From: G963665005 sp963665005
GTDB taxonomy: Bacteria > Bacillota > Clostridia > Christensenellales > SZUA-584
Assembly (NCBI GenBank): GCA_963665005.2
Contig: CAXXTQ010000001.1
Location: 1,612,001-1,676,000, forward strand
Length of the DNA stretch: 64,000 bases
Reading direction: 5' to 3'
Shown: positions 25,501 to 33,985 of the stretch, piece by piece
Layout of the letters: the number at the start of each line of letters is the position of its first letter
Numbering within the stretch: the stretch's first letter is position 1
The notes under the pieces: generated by a model
Told to the model about the DNA's origin: nothing
Seen by the model: only the letters and a program-made list of their open reading frames with translations
Databases searched by the model: none
Program-made: the position numbers and the translations under genes

Positions 25501-26532
25501 TTAAAGATACCATCCTATATTATTTAATCCTTCGTTCTCATCAAAAGAGCTCATTATATTCATGTTCTGAACCGCACAGCCGGCCGCGCCTTTTATAAGG
25601 TTGTCTATGCACGATACGATAACCAGCCTGCCTGCGCGTTTATCGAAAACAAAGCCTATCGCGCAGTTGTTGCTTCCCGCAACATGCTTTATCTCGGGCA
25701 GAGAACCGTCATATACCTGCACAAACGGCTCGTTCTCATACATTTTGTAAGCGTCTATTATGCTGCTTTCGTCTATGCCCTTTTTGGGCGCTGCGTATAT
25801 GGTAGATATTATGCCCCTCTTTATAGGAAGAAGGTGAGGAGTAAACGAAAGCGTAATATCTTCGCCGGCGGCAAAAGACAGTTCCTGCTCTATTTCGGAA
25901 GTGTGCCTGTGCTCCGCGATTTTGTACGCTTTTACATTATCATTTACCTCACAGAAGCTAAGCGGTAAATCTGCGCTTCGCCCCGCGCCCGATGCGCCCG
26001 ACTTTGCGTCTATGATAATGCCCGAAGTATCTATCAAACCTGCCTTTAAAAGCGGATATAAGGGGAGTATGGCGCATGTCGTATAACACCCCGGGTTTCC
26101 TATAAGCGAAGATTTTTTTATTTCCTCGCGGTAAATCTCGGGCATTCCGTATACGCTTTTTTCCAAAAGGTGTTTTGCTTTATGCTCGGTCTTATACCAG
26201 TCTTCGTAGACATTCGCGTCGGTATATCGAAAATCTCCCGACAGGTCTATAACGCGCACACCCTGATCGAGCAGCTCGGGAACAACCTTCGCCGAAGTCC
26301 CGTGCGGCAGGCATGTAAACACTATGTCGCTGTCCGCGCATACCGCTTTTATATCAAGCTCTTCGAGAACAAAATCGCACGATTTAAAATTCGGGTAAAT
26401 TTCGCTTAGTTTTTTACCGCTGAAGCTTTTTGATACCGCGTGTTTTATATTAACTTTTTTGTGGCCGGATAAAATACGCATAAGCTCTGCGCCCGCATAT
26501 CCCGTCGCCCCGATTACGCTTACATTTATCAA
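25501..26532 (-). CDS. argC: N-acetyl-gamma-glutamyl-phosphate reductase
   Basis: This 343-residue NADPH-dependent reductase makes N-acetylglutamate semialdehyde. SVIGATGYAGAELMRIL is the nucleotide loop, FTCLPHGTSAKVVPEL follows, the catalytic cysteine lies in LIGNPGCYTTCAIL, and GASGAGR and AEHRHTSEIEQEL contribute substrate contacts. I chose the TTG at 26532, which follows GGAGGG with suitable spacing and gives the normal length; the frame open to 26595 adds an unrelated hydrophobic leader. It is the first gene of the arginine operon. Confidence 0.95.
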   Translation of the reverse strand: MINVSVIGATGYAGAELMRILSGHKKVNIKHAVSKSFSGKKLSEIYPNFKSCDFVLEELDIKAVCADSDIVFTCLPHGTSAKVVPELLDQGVRVIDLSGDFRYTDANVYEDWYKTEHKAKHLLEKSVYGMPEIYREEIKKSSLIGNPGCYTTCAILPLYPLLKAGLIDTSGIIIDAKSGASGAGRSADLPLSFCEVNDNVKAYKIAEHRHTSEIEQELSFAAGEDITLSFTPHLLPIKRGIISTIYAAPKKGIDESSIIDAYKMYENEPFVQVYDGSLPEIKHVAGSNNCAIGFVFDKRAGRLVIVSCIDNLIKGAAGCAVQNMNIMSSFDENEGLNNIGWYL

Positions 26533-26563
26533 AATTAAAGCCCTCCATAATTGAATATTTATA

Positions 26564-26592
26564 ATTATACATAAAAATGTATAAAAATGCAA
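26564..26592 (-). promoter_or_regulatory. arg operon promoter with embedded ArgR-type operator
   Basis: On the minus strand there is TTGCAT (26592-26587), a 17-nt spacer and TATAAT (26569-26564). An 18-bp dyad at 26566-26583, TATACAT-AAAA-ATGTATA, fills the spacer. Its geometry (7+4+7 with an A/T centre) matches ARG boxes bound by ArgR/AhrC, although the half-site reads ACAT instead of the usual GAAT. Bound repressor would occlude RNA polymerase. Confidence 0.65.
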
Positions 26593-26671
26593 CAACTATT
26601 TTAGAATAACTATACGTGATTTCTGCCAAACTAAAATCAGATAAATGTACGCGGATTCTGGGGGTATTTAT

Positions 26672-27871
26672 ATGAGAAAAATGATTCTATTAATAATAGT
26701 TGCGGCTGTAATCGCGGCCGGCTGGTTTTTATACTTTAACAACGGCGAGCCGAATACAAACGTCAGCGTATGCGAGGCTGTTTATATGAATGTTGAGAAT
26801 TCTCTCGAATTTTCTGGAGAGGTCGCGCCTCTAAAAATGTATAGTGTAATGAGCGAAACGGGAGGAACAATAAAAAAGCTCTATGTATCAGAAGGAAGCT
26901 ATGTAAATTCGGGCGATCCGCTGTTCGATTTTGATAAAGAGCAAACACAGACGCTGCTTGAAGAAGCCCGCCTTAACTATGATATATTAGTCGAATCGGC
27001 CGCAAAAACCGTTATGGCACAATCGGGCGTTTCGCAAGATATGGCAAACTCTATGAAAGCCGAAAAAGCAAAGGTCGCGCTTGCGCTGTCGCAGACGACC
27101 GGTTACGATTACCAGTCGTTCAACGAATCTTTCGGCTCGTATATAGACGAAAACGCATCGGCCATGGCGGCGGCTCTCGAAGATACGCGCATGCAGGATG
27201 TTTATGATACAAGAGACAGCATGAGCCTTGAAGACGCGGTTTTGGGCACAGACAACGAGATAGCTTTAGCAAAAATTTCTGTCCAGAAACTTGAAGCGGC
27301 TTTAGAAAAAATGTCGTACAAAAGCCTTCTTGAGGGAACGGTAGTCGCTTTAAATATAAACCGGGGCGAGGTTTTGTCTCCGGGTGTTCCCGCAATGGTA
27401 ATAGCAGATACGAAAAATACTATTATTACTGCTTATGTATACGAAAAAGATGTCAATGGCCTCAGCGAGGGAATGAAAGTAAAAATAATCGCAGACGGCT
27501 TATACTATTCGGGCTCTGTAACAAAAATAGGCAAAGCGGCTTCGGGTGTCGGCAACGCATCCGCTTTTGAGACTATGACCAAGGTAGAAATAACGCCCGA
27601 AGAGCCTTTTGATAAAATGCCGGGAGCTGTTGTCGATCTTGAAATAATACTAAGCGGAAAATCGAATGTTCTGGCAATACCGCTCGACTGCCTTGTGGAT
27701 GACAATACTGTTTTTGTAGTGGGCGAGAATAACATGCTGGAGAAAAGAGAAGTGGCCACTGGGTTTGCCGATACTTTTAACGTAGAGATACTCGGCGGCC
27801 TTATCGAAGGAGAAACGGTTGTGTTATCGCCAAAAGAATTAGAGGAGGGCCAAAAAGTAGTATATGATTGA
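26672..27871 (+). CDS. Periplasmic-adaptor-type (HlyD/MacA-like) membrane fusion protein
   Basis: This is a 399-residue protein with an N-terminal membrane anchor (ILLIIVAAVIAAGWFLYF), a lipoyl-like half-motif GTIKKLYVSEGSYVNSGDPL, an alpha-helical hairpin (about 105-215), the second lipoyl half (SLLEGTVVALNINRGEVLSPG) and beta-barrel domains. In Gram-positives such adaptors work with MacB-type exporters. It starts at the ATG at 26672 after GGGGG and overlaps the ATPase gene by eight bases, so the three genes to 29707 form one export system. The cargo is unknown; antimicrobial peptides or drugs are typical. Confidence 0.9.
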   Translation: MRKMILLIIVAAVIAAGWFLYFNNGEPNTNVSVCEAVYMNVENSLEFSGEVAPLKMYSVMSETGGTIKKLYVSEGSYVNSGDPLFDFDKEQTQTLLEEARLNYDILVESAAKTVMAQSGVSQDMANSMKAEKAKVALALSQTTGYDYQSFNESFGSYIDENASAMAAALEDTRMQDVYDTRDSMSLEDAVLGTDNEIALAKISVQKLEAALEKMSYKSLLEGTVVALNINRGEVLSPGVPAMVIADTKNTIITAYVYEKDVNGLSEGMKVKIIADGLYYSGSVTKIGKAASGVGNASAFETMTKVEITPEEPFDKMPGAVVDLEIILSGKSNVLAIPLDCLVDDNTVFVVGENNMLEKREVATGFADTFNVEILGGLIEGETVVLSPKELEEGQKVVYD

Positions 27872-28541
27872 GGTTGTTAATTTGTGCAAGACGTACGGAA
27901 GGGGCGAGGCGCGCGTACATGCTGTACAAAACGTAGATTTAAAAATAAAAAAAGGCGGTTTTCTTGCCGTAATGGGCGCTTCGGGCTCGGGCAAGACAAC
28001 TTTTATGAATATACTCGGATGCCTCGATACCCAGACGCAAGGGGAGTATATTTTTTGCGGAACAAACGTAAAAAAATTGTCAAAAGAGAGTAAAGTAAAT
28101 CTTAGAAACAAGTATATCGGTTTTATATTTCAATCCTTTTATCTTCTGCCCTCTTTAACGGCAAGGCAGAATGTTGAGCTTCCTATGGTATACTCGGGCG
28201 TTTCTCCCAAAGTGCGCAAAGCAAAATCGGCAGAGCTTATGGAAATCACAGGACTTGCAAGCCGCTCTTCACATCTGCCCTGTGAGCTTTCGGGAGGTCA
28301 GCGACAGAGAGTGGCTATAGCAAGGGCGCTGATAAACTCGCCGAGCTTGATACTAGCGGACGAGCCGACGGGCAATCTCGACAGCAAAACGGGTCAGGAT
28401 ATAATGCGCATATTAAAAAGGCTGAACGAGAGCGGCGCGACGATAGTACTCATAACGCACGAAAAAAACATTGCGGCGTATGCAAAAGAGCTTGTCGTGC
28501 TAAAAGACGGGCATATCATAGAATATGCGGAGGCACAATGA
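27864..28541 (+). CDS. ABC transporter ATP-binding protein (MacB/LolD-like)
   Basis: This 225-residue ATPase has Walker A GASGSGKTT, the Q loop in FIFQSFYLLPSLTA, the signature LSGGQRQRVAIARAL, Walker B LILADEPTGNLDS and the switch histidine in VLITHEKN. The sequence closely follows the MacB/LolD/FtsE-like group, which powers mechanotransmission rather than substrate passage. It overlaps the adaptor gene upstream and the permease downstream by four bases. Confidence 0.95.
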   Translation: MIEVVNLCKTYGRGEARVHAVQNVDLKIKKGGFLAVMGASGSGKTTFMNILGCLDTQTQGEYIFCGTNVKKLSKESKVNLRNKYIGFIFQSFYLLPSLTARQNVELPMVYSGVSPKVRKAKSAELMEITGLASRSSHLPCELSGGQRQRVAIARALINSPSLILADEPTGNLDSKTGQDIMRILKRLNESGATIVLITHEKNIAAYAKELVVLKDGHIIEYAEAQ

Positions 28542-29707
28542 GAATAAGCGATTATGTAGGTATTGCAGTCCACCAGCTTAAAAAAAACAGACTTCGTACA
28601 GTGCTGACGGTCATTGGAATAATGATAGGCGTGGCTTCCATGATAACGGTTATTTCTGTTGGCAGCGGAGGGCAGAGCATGATAAACGAAGAGTTGCTGA
28701 AATTCGGTATAAACCGTGTATGGTTTTTCCCGAGCGACCTTAGAGGGCCAAACGATATTCTCGTTATGCAAGACGTTGATTTATTAAAAGAGATAAACGG
28801 CATAGGCGACGTAGCGCCCTCCGCTTATCAAAAAGTCTATCTTTCAAATCAGAGAAAACAGATAATGTCGGACGTAGTAGGGACGAATGATTCGCTTTTT
28901 GATATTGAGCAGATGTCGTTTATCGAGGGCAGGGGGCTGACGAAAAACGATATAGATTATTCAAGAAAAGTCGTTGTCTTGAGCGAATCGGCAAAGGAAG
29001 ACCTTTTCGGCGAAAAAAGTTCGGAAGGCGAAAAAGTAAGCATAAACGGGCAAAAATTCACGGTCGTAGGTGTAGAAAAAGAAGACCAGTCTATATACGC
29101 TTCGTTTTTTTCGGGCAAATGCTATATACCCATTACCTCGTTTACCAATATGTTCTCCAACAAATACATAGACGAAATTTCCGTTACCGCACTAAGCGCC
29201 GAGAGGCTTGACGACGTAATAGCATCAAGCATATCCGTGCTTTTAAAAAGATACGGAGAGGGGTCTATAAAGATAATCAATCTGTCAAAAGAGATGGCAA
29301 ACGCACAAAACATACTAGATATTTTCACTATCGTTGTAAGCGCAGTTGCCGCAGTTGCTCTTTTAGTCGGCGGTATAGGCATAATGAACATCATGCTGGT
29401 AACTGTAAAAGAGAGAACGAGAGAAATTGGAATAAGAAAGGCTCTTGGAGCAGGGGAGCATCATATTTTAGGGCAGTTTCTTGTCGAAGCGCTCTTTTAT
29501 GCTTTGCTCGGCGGGCTGCTCGGCGTCGGCATAGGCATACTTTTGACAAAACTGTCGGGGGATATCATAGGAATACAGGCGCAGGTTTCGGGTGCGGCTG
29601 CTTCGCTCAGCGTACTGTTTTCAGCGACCGTCGGCATAATATTCGGGCTTATACCAGCATATAGGGCAAGCAAGCTCGACCCTGTAGAAGCTTTAAGGCA
29701 CGAATAA
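28538..29707 (+). CDS. MacB-like ABC permease
   Basis: This 389-residue protein has the MacB/FtsX topology: one N-terminal helix (LRTVLTVIGIMIGVASMITV), a large extracytoplasmic domain (about 55-255), and three C-terminal helices. The conserved GGIGIMNIMLVTVKERTREI and GIRKALGA motifs precede the last helices, with SKLDPVEALRHE at the end. It forms the membrane partner of the ATPase and adaptor just upstream, with a four-base overlap. Confidence 0.95.
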   Translation: MRISDYVGIAVHQLKKNRLRTVLTVIGIMIGVASMITVISVGSGGQSMINEELLKFGINRVWFFPSDLRGPNDILVMQDVDLLKEINGIGDVAPSAYQKVYLSNQRKQIMSDVVGTNDSLFDIEQMSFIEGRGLTKNDIDYSRKVVVLSESAKEDLFGEKSSEGEKVSINGQKFTVVGVEKEDQSIYASFFSGKCYIPITSFTNMFSNKYIDEISVTALSAERLDDVIASSISVLLKRYGEGSIKIINLSKEMANAQNILDIFTIVVSAVAAVALLVGGIGIMNIMLVTVKERTREIGIRKALGAGEHHILGQFLVEALFYALLGGLLGVGIGILLTKLSGDIIGIQAQVSGAAASLSVLFSATVGIIFGLIPAYRASKLDPVEALRHE

Positions 29708-30071
29708 ACTAACAGCGGCTTTTCCCATAACAAAATATAAATTCTGATTAACTAATCTTAAGTGCCAAATTAGTGACAAATAATAAAAAAAATACTATTG
29801 AACAGTTGAGCAAACGTGCAGATATATTTAAATGTATGTAAACAAAACGTGCAAACGAATATATCGTGCGTAAAAACAAAAGGAGGCGGGCAAAATGCAG
29901 CGCAGTACGTTTTTTTGCGTTGCGTAATAAAAAGACGTGGTTTGCCGCAAAATAATACCGATGAGATGACGAATGCGGCAAAGCTCTATAAAAAGGCACA
30001 AATCTATAAAATTTACGAAGTTTTTTTGAAAACTGTCTGCGCTCGGTATTCTTTTAATTTAAGGAGACGGC
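29708..30071. other. Intergenic region before the chorismate mutase gene
   Basis: I see no convincing gene. An open frame at 29816-30106 has poor composition and runs out of frame into the next gene. A 10-codon frame at 29895 (MQRSTFFCVA) follows AGGAGG and might be a leader peptide, but it has no attenuator structure that I can define. Confidence 0.4.
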
Positions 30072-30368
30072 ATGGACAAGCTAAAATCATACGTGCGCAA
30101 TATTGATATTATCGACGCAAAAATAATAAACCTTTTTGAGCAGAGAATGAGCTTAACCAAAAAAGCGGCGGAATATAAAGCAAAGGCCGGAATAAAGCGC
30201 GACAAAAAAATTAACAGCCTGCAAATCGTCGATAAGGTCACTTCTAATGCCTGCGATACGCAAGTCATAGAATATACCGAAGGCCTTGTTATGTATTTGT
30301 ACAATGCTTCAAGACAATATTCGCGCTGTTTAATAAAAAGGCAGAAGCTAAAGGCAAGCAGGCATTGA
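30072..30368 (+). CDS. Chorismate mutase-like (AroQ) protein
   Basis: This is a 98-residue all-helical protein. The first helix (LKSYVRNIDIIDAKIINLFE) with the downstream QRMSLTKKAAEYKAKAGI is the AroQ pattern, with an active-site Arg near residue 9 and Lys near residue 39. Chorismate mutase converts chorismate to prephenate, feeding phenylalanine and tyrosine. The C-terminal helix (VIEYTEGLVMYLYNASRQY) is somewhat divergent, so a related pseudo-mutase cannot be excluded. The ATG at 30072 follows AAGGAG. The promoter of the downstream riboswitch overlaps its stop codon. Confidence 0.75.
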   Translation: MDKLKSYVRNIDIIDAKIINLFEQRMSLTKKAAEYKAKAGIKRDKKINSLQIVDKVTSNACDTQVIEYTEGLVMYLYNASRQYSRCLIKRQKLKASRH

Positions 30369-30394
30369 CAATAAGAGTGCGCATGTATTATAAT
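30365..30394 (+). promoter_or_regulatory. Promoter driving the c-di-GMP riboswitch
   Basis: TTGACA (30365-30370), an 18-nt spacer and TATAAT (30389-30394) overlap the stop codon of the preceding gene. Transcription would begin near 30401, about 50 nt before the riboswitch. Confidence 0.7.
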
Positions 30395-30451
30395 AATCTG
30401 TAAGTAAATAAGCTTATAATAAAAATCACAATTTATTTATACTACTACTTG

Positions 30452-30540
30452 AGCTAACGGCAACCATGTTTGAAAGACATGGGCGCAAAGCATGAAGTCT
30501 AAGGCCTTTAAAATCAGGCTATGATGGTTCGGCTGCCTCT
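30452..30540 (+). ncRNA. c-di-GMP-I (GEMM-I) riboswitch
   Basis: The conserved layout is visible: GGCAACC opening the ligand pocket, a stem with a GAAA tetraloop (CCATGTTTGAAAGACATGG), then GGGCGCAAAGC, a second stem carrying an 11-nt-receptor-like pair (CTAAG and TATGA) for the tetraloop, and the closing GGTTCGGCTGCC. These match the class I cyclic di-GMP aptamer. The closing strand GCTGCC can instead pair with GGCGGC downstream to form a terminator (30533-30567), so ligand binding should change read-through. A membrane diguanylate cyclase is encoded at 45008-46552. Confidence 0.85.
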
Positions 30541-30567
30541 TTTATGTATGGGCGGCTTTTTTTATAC
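30533..30567 (+). terminator. Riboswitch expression-platform terminator
   Basis: GCTGCC (within the aptamer's 3' strand) pairs with GGCGGC 13 bases downstream, followed by TTTTTTTAT. Sharing a strand with the aptamer is what an on-switch platform looks like. Confidence 0.7.
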
Positions 30568-30673
30568 AAAGATATGAAGCAAAGCCGATAAACGCGGGGT
30601 ATATTTTAACAAATCTCGTGACATATTTATAATCAGCTAATGAGCAGCCTTTTCGGCAAATATATATTTTAAG

Positions 30674-30698
30674 AAAGCGGGGAATCCCCGCTTTTTTA
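30674..30698 (+). terminator. Second terminator upstream of the membrane protein gene
   Basis: AAAGCGGGG and CCCCGCTTT with a three-base loop, followed by T residues. It lies between the riboswitch and the next gene at 30824. The 30568-30673 interval has no open frame of note. Confidence 0.8.
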
Positions 30699-30823
30699 CT
30701 GCGCTTTTTGATATGGGCTAAATCGCTTGTAAAAGAGATACTGCGGTTATATAATGGAAATAATAAAAAACATTAAAAAAAGCTAAAACCTTTTTGCTGA
30801 CATTCTATTTAAAGGAGCCGAGT

Positions 30824-32281
30824 GTGAAGAATCATTCAGCGAGAATTTTAAATTATCATATGATTATAATTTACTCATTAGCATTGATTATATTTGCAGC
30901 TTTTATAGAGCTTTTATTTATCGAGTTAAAGATTGCAGCGGCGCCCGGGCTTGTAAACGCGGGCATAAGCCTTGCAGAAACGGGCTTTTCTGTCACGGTT
31001 ATTGCGGTTTCCATATTAACTGTAATCACAAATATGAGCGAAAAACGTTATTTTGGTATAAAGGCGGGAGAATATCTAAAATTCAGGCGTAAAAGATTCT
31101 CGCCCGGGTTTTACGACATGCTTGTTATAATAGTTATCGTCGGCGCTTTGCAATACGCGGCAATCGCGCTCGAAGCAGCTTTTGCAGCGGCGGTGATTTT
31201 TTTAGAAATAATCGCGCTAATGATAATTCAGATAAGGTGGGGGCTTAGCATCGCCTTTTTCTATTATGGCAAAGAAAAAGAGATACGCGCGTTTTTTATA
31301 AACGAACTTAGCGAAAAGCTGAAAATCGTTGCGGCGCAGAATATAAACCAGCGCCAAAAAGAGCGCGCTTCACTTGCGGTGGATTCCAGAATAGACAATC
31401 TTTTTTCTCATACGAAACACGCGGCGGCAGTTCGCGAGAGCAGCGAAATCGTACAAAACCTCGGCATGCTTACATACATTTTAAAAACGCTTCTCGATTC
31501 ACAGTTCCAGAGCGTATGGCACAGCTTTGAGATAAGGCTAGACCATCTTTTATCCTCTCTTATAGCAGACGAAGAACAAAGGGAATATGCGCTTAGCGCT
31601 CTTGATAATATGATGGATATTATTATAGAAACAATAAACTCCGATACCGCCGAAAACAAGATTGCAGAAATCTGCGATTTTGACACCTCAAGAAACAAAG
31701 CATACAGCTTAGCGTCGTATGCCGAACCGAAAATACTAAAGCCCATGTTCGAAAAACAGCTTTTTTATAAAATGGCTGTTGTGAAAGTTTACGGCATAAA
31801 GAGCGAAGAAAGAAAAGTTTCAAGATACGCACATTATACAAATGAGTTTGCTAAAAGCATTTCGGAATCTAAGTATTTAGACGAAATAAAAGAAATGCTT
31901 ACCGACAGTATAGCCAAGCTCGCGCCTTTGTGTTTTTATGAAGGAAGAATTCAGCCCGTGGGCTATTATGTATGCATTGTTTTAGAGTCGCTTGAAAAAA
32001 ACGGTATAACACTGCCGGAGCTGCAGAGCAGGCTAAAGCAGGCCATTTTAGACGACAAGCAAAAAAGCAAGCAGGACGGCGCTACTGTCGAATCGTGCGA
32101 TACCGAAAAAAGCATGAAAAACAGCGACAGCGATAAGCAAAAAAGCGTTTATATGATTATGAAAATTGAGCAAAAAGCTTTGGGAATAAAGCAGCTAAGG
32201 GGTATTCCTATATACGAAGAGCAAGAGAAAAAAACTATAATATCTTTTGCGAAGCTGCTGGGCAAGAAAATAGAGATGTAA
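30824..32281 (+). CDS. Membrane protein with large cytoplasmic helical domain, function unknown
   Basis: This is a 485-residue protein. Four hydrophobic segments fill the first 140 residues (for example MIIIYSLALIIFAAFIELLF and MLVIIVIVGALQYAAIALE). A long, mainly helical, charged cytoplasmic region with no enzyme motif follows, including a polar linker rich in Lys, Ser and Asp near residues 410-440. I do not recognise the family; the arrangement is loosely like DUF2254 proteins. The GTG at 30824 is chosen because AAAGGAG lies at 30811-30817. It lies downstream of a c-di-GMP riboswitch but behind a second terminator, so control by the riboswitch is uncertain. Confidence 0.7.
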   Translation: MKNHSARILNYHMIIIYSLALIIFAAFIELLFIELKIAAAPGLVNAGISLAETGFSVTVIAVSILTVITNMSEKRYFGIKAGEYLKFRRKRFSPGFYDMLVIIVIVGALQYAAIALEAAFAAAVIFLEIIALMIIQIRWGLSIAFFYYGKEKEIRAFFINELSEKLKIVAAQNINQRQKERASLAVDSRIDNLFSHTKHAAAVRESSEIVQNLGMLTYILKTLLDSQFQSVWHSFEIRLDHLLSSLIADEEQREYALSALDNMMDIIIETINSDTAENKIAEICDFDTSRNKAYSLASYAEPKILKPMFEKQLFYKMAVVKVYGIKSEERKVSRYAHYTNEFAKSISESKYLDEIKEMLTDSIAKLAPLCFYEGRIQPVGYYVCIVLESLEKNGITLPELQSRLKQAILDDKQKSKQDGATVESCDTEKSMKNSDSDKQKSVYMIMKIEQKALGIKQLRGIPIYEEQEKKTIISFAKLLGKKIEM

Positions 32282-32366
32282 AAATTGCCACCAGCCAAGC
32301 TCAAAGATTAGCTTTTATTTTACTATGATTTTTGTTACAATTATTTTAATTTAGTCGGAGGAATAT

Positions 32367-33956
32367 ATGAAAATAACATTTACGGGTGCCGCAAGATGCG
32401 TTACAGGGTCTTGTACTCTTATAGAAACGGGCAAAAACAAGATACTTGTCGACTGCGGTATGAGACAGGGAAAAGATGCAAAAAGCACGCCTGTTAAAGA
32501 CGGTTTTATTTTTGACGCGGGCGAGATAGACGCCGTTTTTTTGACTCATGCGCATATTGACCATTCGGGGCTTATTCCTCTGCTTGTAAAGAAAGGCTTT
32601 AGCGGAAGCGTTTTTTGCACGGGCGCGACTGCGCGGCTTTGCACGATAATGTTTCCCGATGCCGGGCACATTCAAGAGATGGAAGTAGAATGGCAGAACC
32701 GAAAAAGAAGGCGTGCGGGTAAAAAAGAGATAGAGCCGTTATATACCGTTGAGGACGCAAAAAAAGCTATACCGCACTTAAGCCCAATGCGCTATGAAGA
32801 GAAAAAAGAGGCGCTGGAGGGTATATCTGTGCGCTTTATAGACGCGGGGCATCTTCTTGGCTCGTCATCTATAGAGCTGTTTATAAAAGAAAACGGGCGC
32901 GAGAAAAAGATTGTTTTTTCGGGAGATATAGGCAACAAAGACAAACCTATTATAAAAGACCCTATATATATAAATAATGCTGATTACGTATGTGTGGAAA
33001 GCACATACGGCGACCGGCTGCATGAAGATTTAATGGACACTAAAGTACAGCTGAAAAACGAGCTTGTCAAAGCTCTCGGCAAAGGCGGCAACATAGTGAT
33101 ACCGTCTTTCGCTGTGGGCAGAACGCAGGAAGTGCTGTATGACATAAGCGTAATGCTCGAAGAAAAGAGCATACCTGGGCTCGAGAAGATTCCTGTGTAT
33201 ATAGATAGCCCTTTGGGTATAGCCGCTACACAAATTTTTGAAACTAGCAGCAAAGATTATTACGATGACGAAGCTATAGATTACAGGGCGAACGGTGTTA
33301 ACTTTTTTTCATTTGAAACTTTGAACGTCGCTCAATCTGTTGATGAATCAAAAGCCATCAATCTTGATAAAAGGCAGAAAATAATAATATCATCAAGCGG
33401 TATGTGCGAAGCGGGCAGAATAAAGCATCACTTAAAGCACAATCTCTGGAGAGCTGATTCTACGGTGATATTTGTAGGTTATCAGGCCGCAGGAACACTA
33501 GGAAGAAGAATACTGGACCAAGATAAGGGTATACGTATATTCGGCGAAGAGATAGACATAAAAGCAAGCATTGTGAGAATAGAAGGTTTTTCGGGGCATG
33601 CCGATAAAGCGGGGCTCATTGAATGGATACAGCATTTTCCGACAAGCGTAAACAAAGTTTTTGTTATGCACGGAGAAGAAGAGGTTACTCAGTCTTTTAC
33701 GCAAGAACTGCGCGGCCTTGGCTATGATGCTGTAGCGCCCCAGCTTTTAGAGACTTTTGATACTGATGATATAGACAAGCCAATTGAACACATTTTGCCC
33801 GAGCAGCAAGAGAGCGTATCTGAGCAGGCGTGGCAGAGCCTGATGGCGCAGGTAAGACAGGTTATAGTAGATAGCAGCAAGCAGCAGGCAGGCAAAAGAA
33901 AAAGCGAAATGCATGAACTTTTAGATAAATTGGAAGCCGGCAAAGCAAGCAAGTAA
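32367..33956 (+). CDS. MBL-fold beta-CASP ribonuclease
   Basis: This 529-residue protein has metallo-beta-lactamase and beta-CASP domains. FTGAARCVTGSCTLIE opens the fold, LTHAHIDHSGLIP is the zinc-binding HxHxDH, DAGHLLGSSSIE and FSGDIGNKD give further ligands, the beta-CASP part contains ESTYGDR and IPSFAVGRTQEVLY, and the late SSSGMCEAGR and GFSGHADKAGL close the active site. Relatives process or degrade RNA (CPSF-73/YSH1-type). The C-terminal ~60 residues are Gln/Lys-rich. The ATG at 32367 follows GGAGG. Confidence 0.9.
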   Translation: MKITFTGAARCVTGSCTLIETGKNKILVDCGMRQGKDAKSTPVKDGFIFDAGEIDAVFLTHAHIDHSGLIPLLVKKGFSGSVFCTGATARLCTIMFPDAGHIQEMEVEWQNRKRRRAGKKEIEPLYTVEDAKKAIPHLSPMRYEEKKEALEGISVRFIDAGHLLGSSSIELFIKENGREKKIVFSGDIGNKDKPIIKDPIYINNADYVCVESTYGDRLHEDLMDTKVQLKNELVKALGKGGNIVIPSFAVGRTQEVLYDISVMLEEKSIPGLEKIPVYIDSPLGIAATQIFETSSKDYYDDEAIDYRANGVNFFSFETLNVAQSVDESKAINLDKRQKIIISSSGMCEAGRIKHHLKHNLWRADSTVIFVGYQAAGTLGRRILDQDKGIRIFGEEIDIKASIVRIEGFSGHADKAGLIEWIQHFPTSVNKVFVMHGEEEVTQSFTQELRGLGYDAVAPQLLETFDTDDIDKPIEHILPEQQESVSEQAWQSLMAQVRQVIVDSSKQQAGKRKSEMHELLDKLEAGKASK

Positions 33957-33985
33957 CTTAAAGTTATAACAGAGGATATTTAGAT

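Noticed and set aside
29895..29927. Ten-codon MQRSTFFCVA as a phenylalanine leader peptide for chorismate mutase
   Set aside because: Only two Phe codons and no antiterminator/terminator pair could be drawn before 30072.
29816..30106. 96-codon open frame before the chorismate mutase gene
   Set aside because: Poor composition, no binding site, and it runs out of frame into a gene with a good start.
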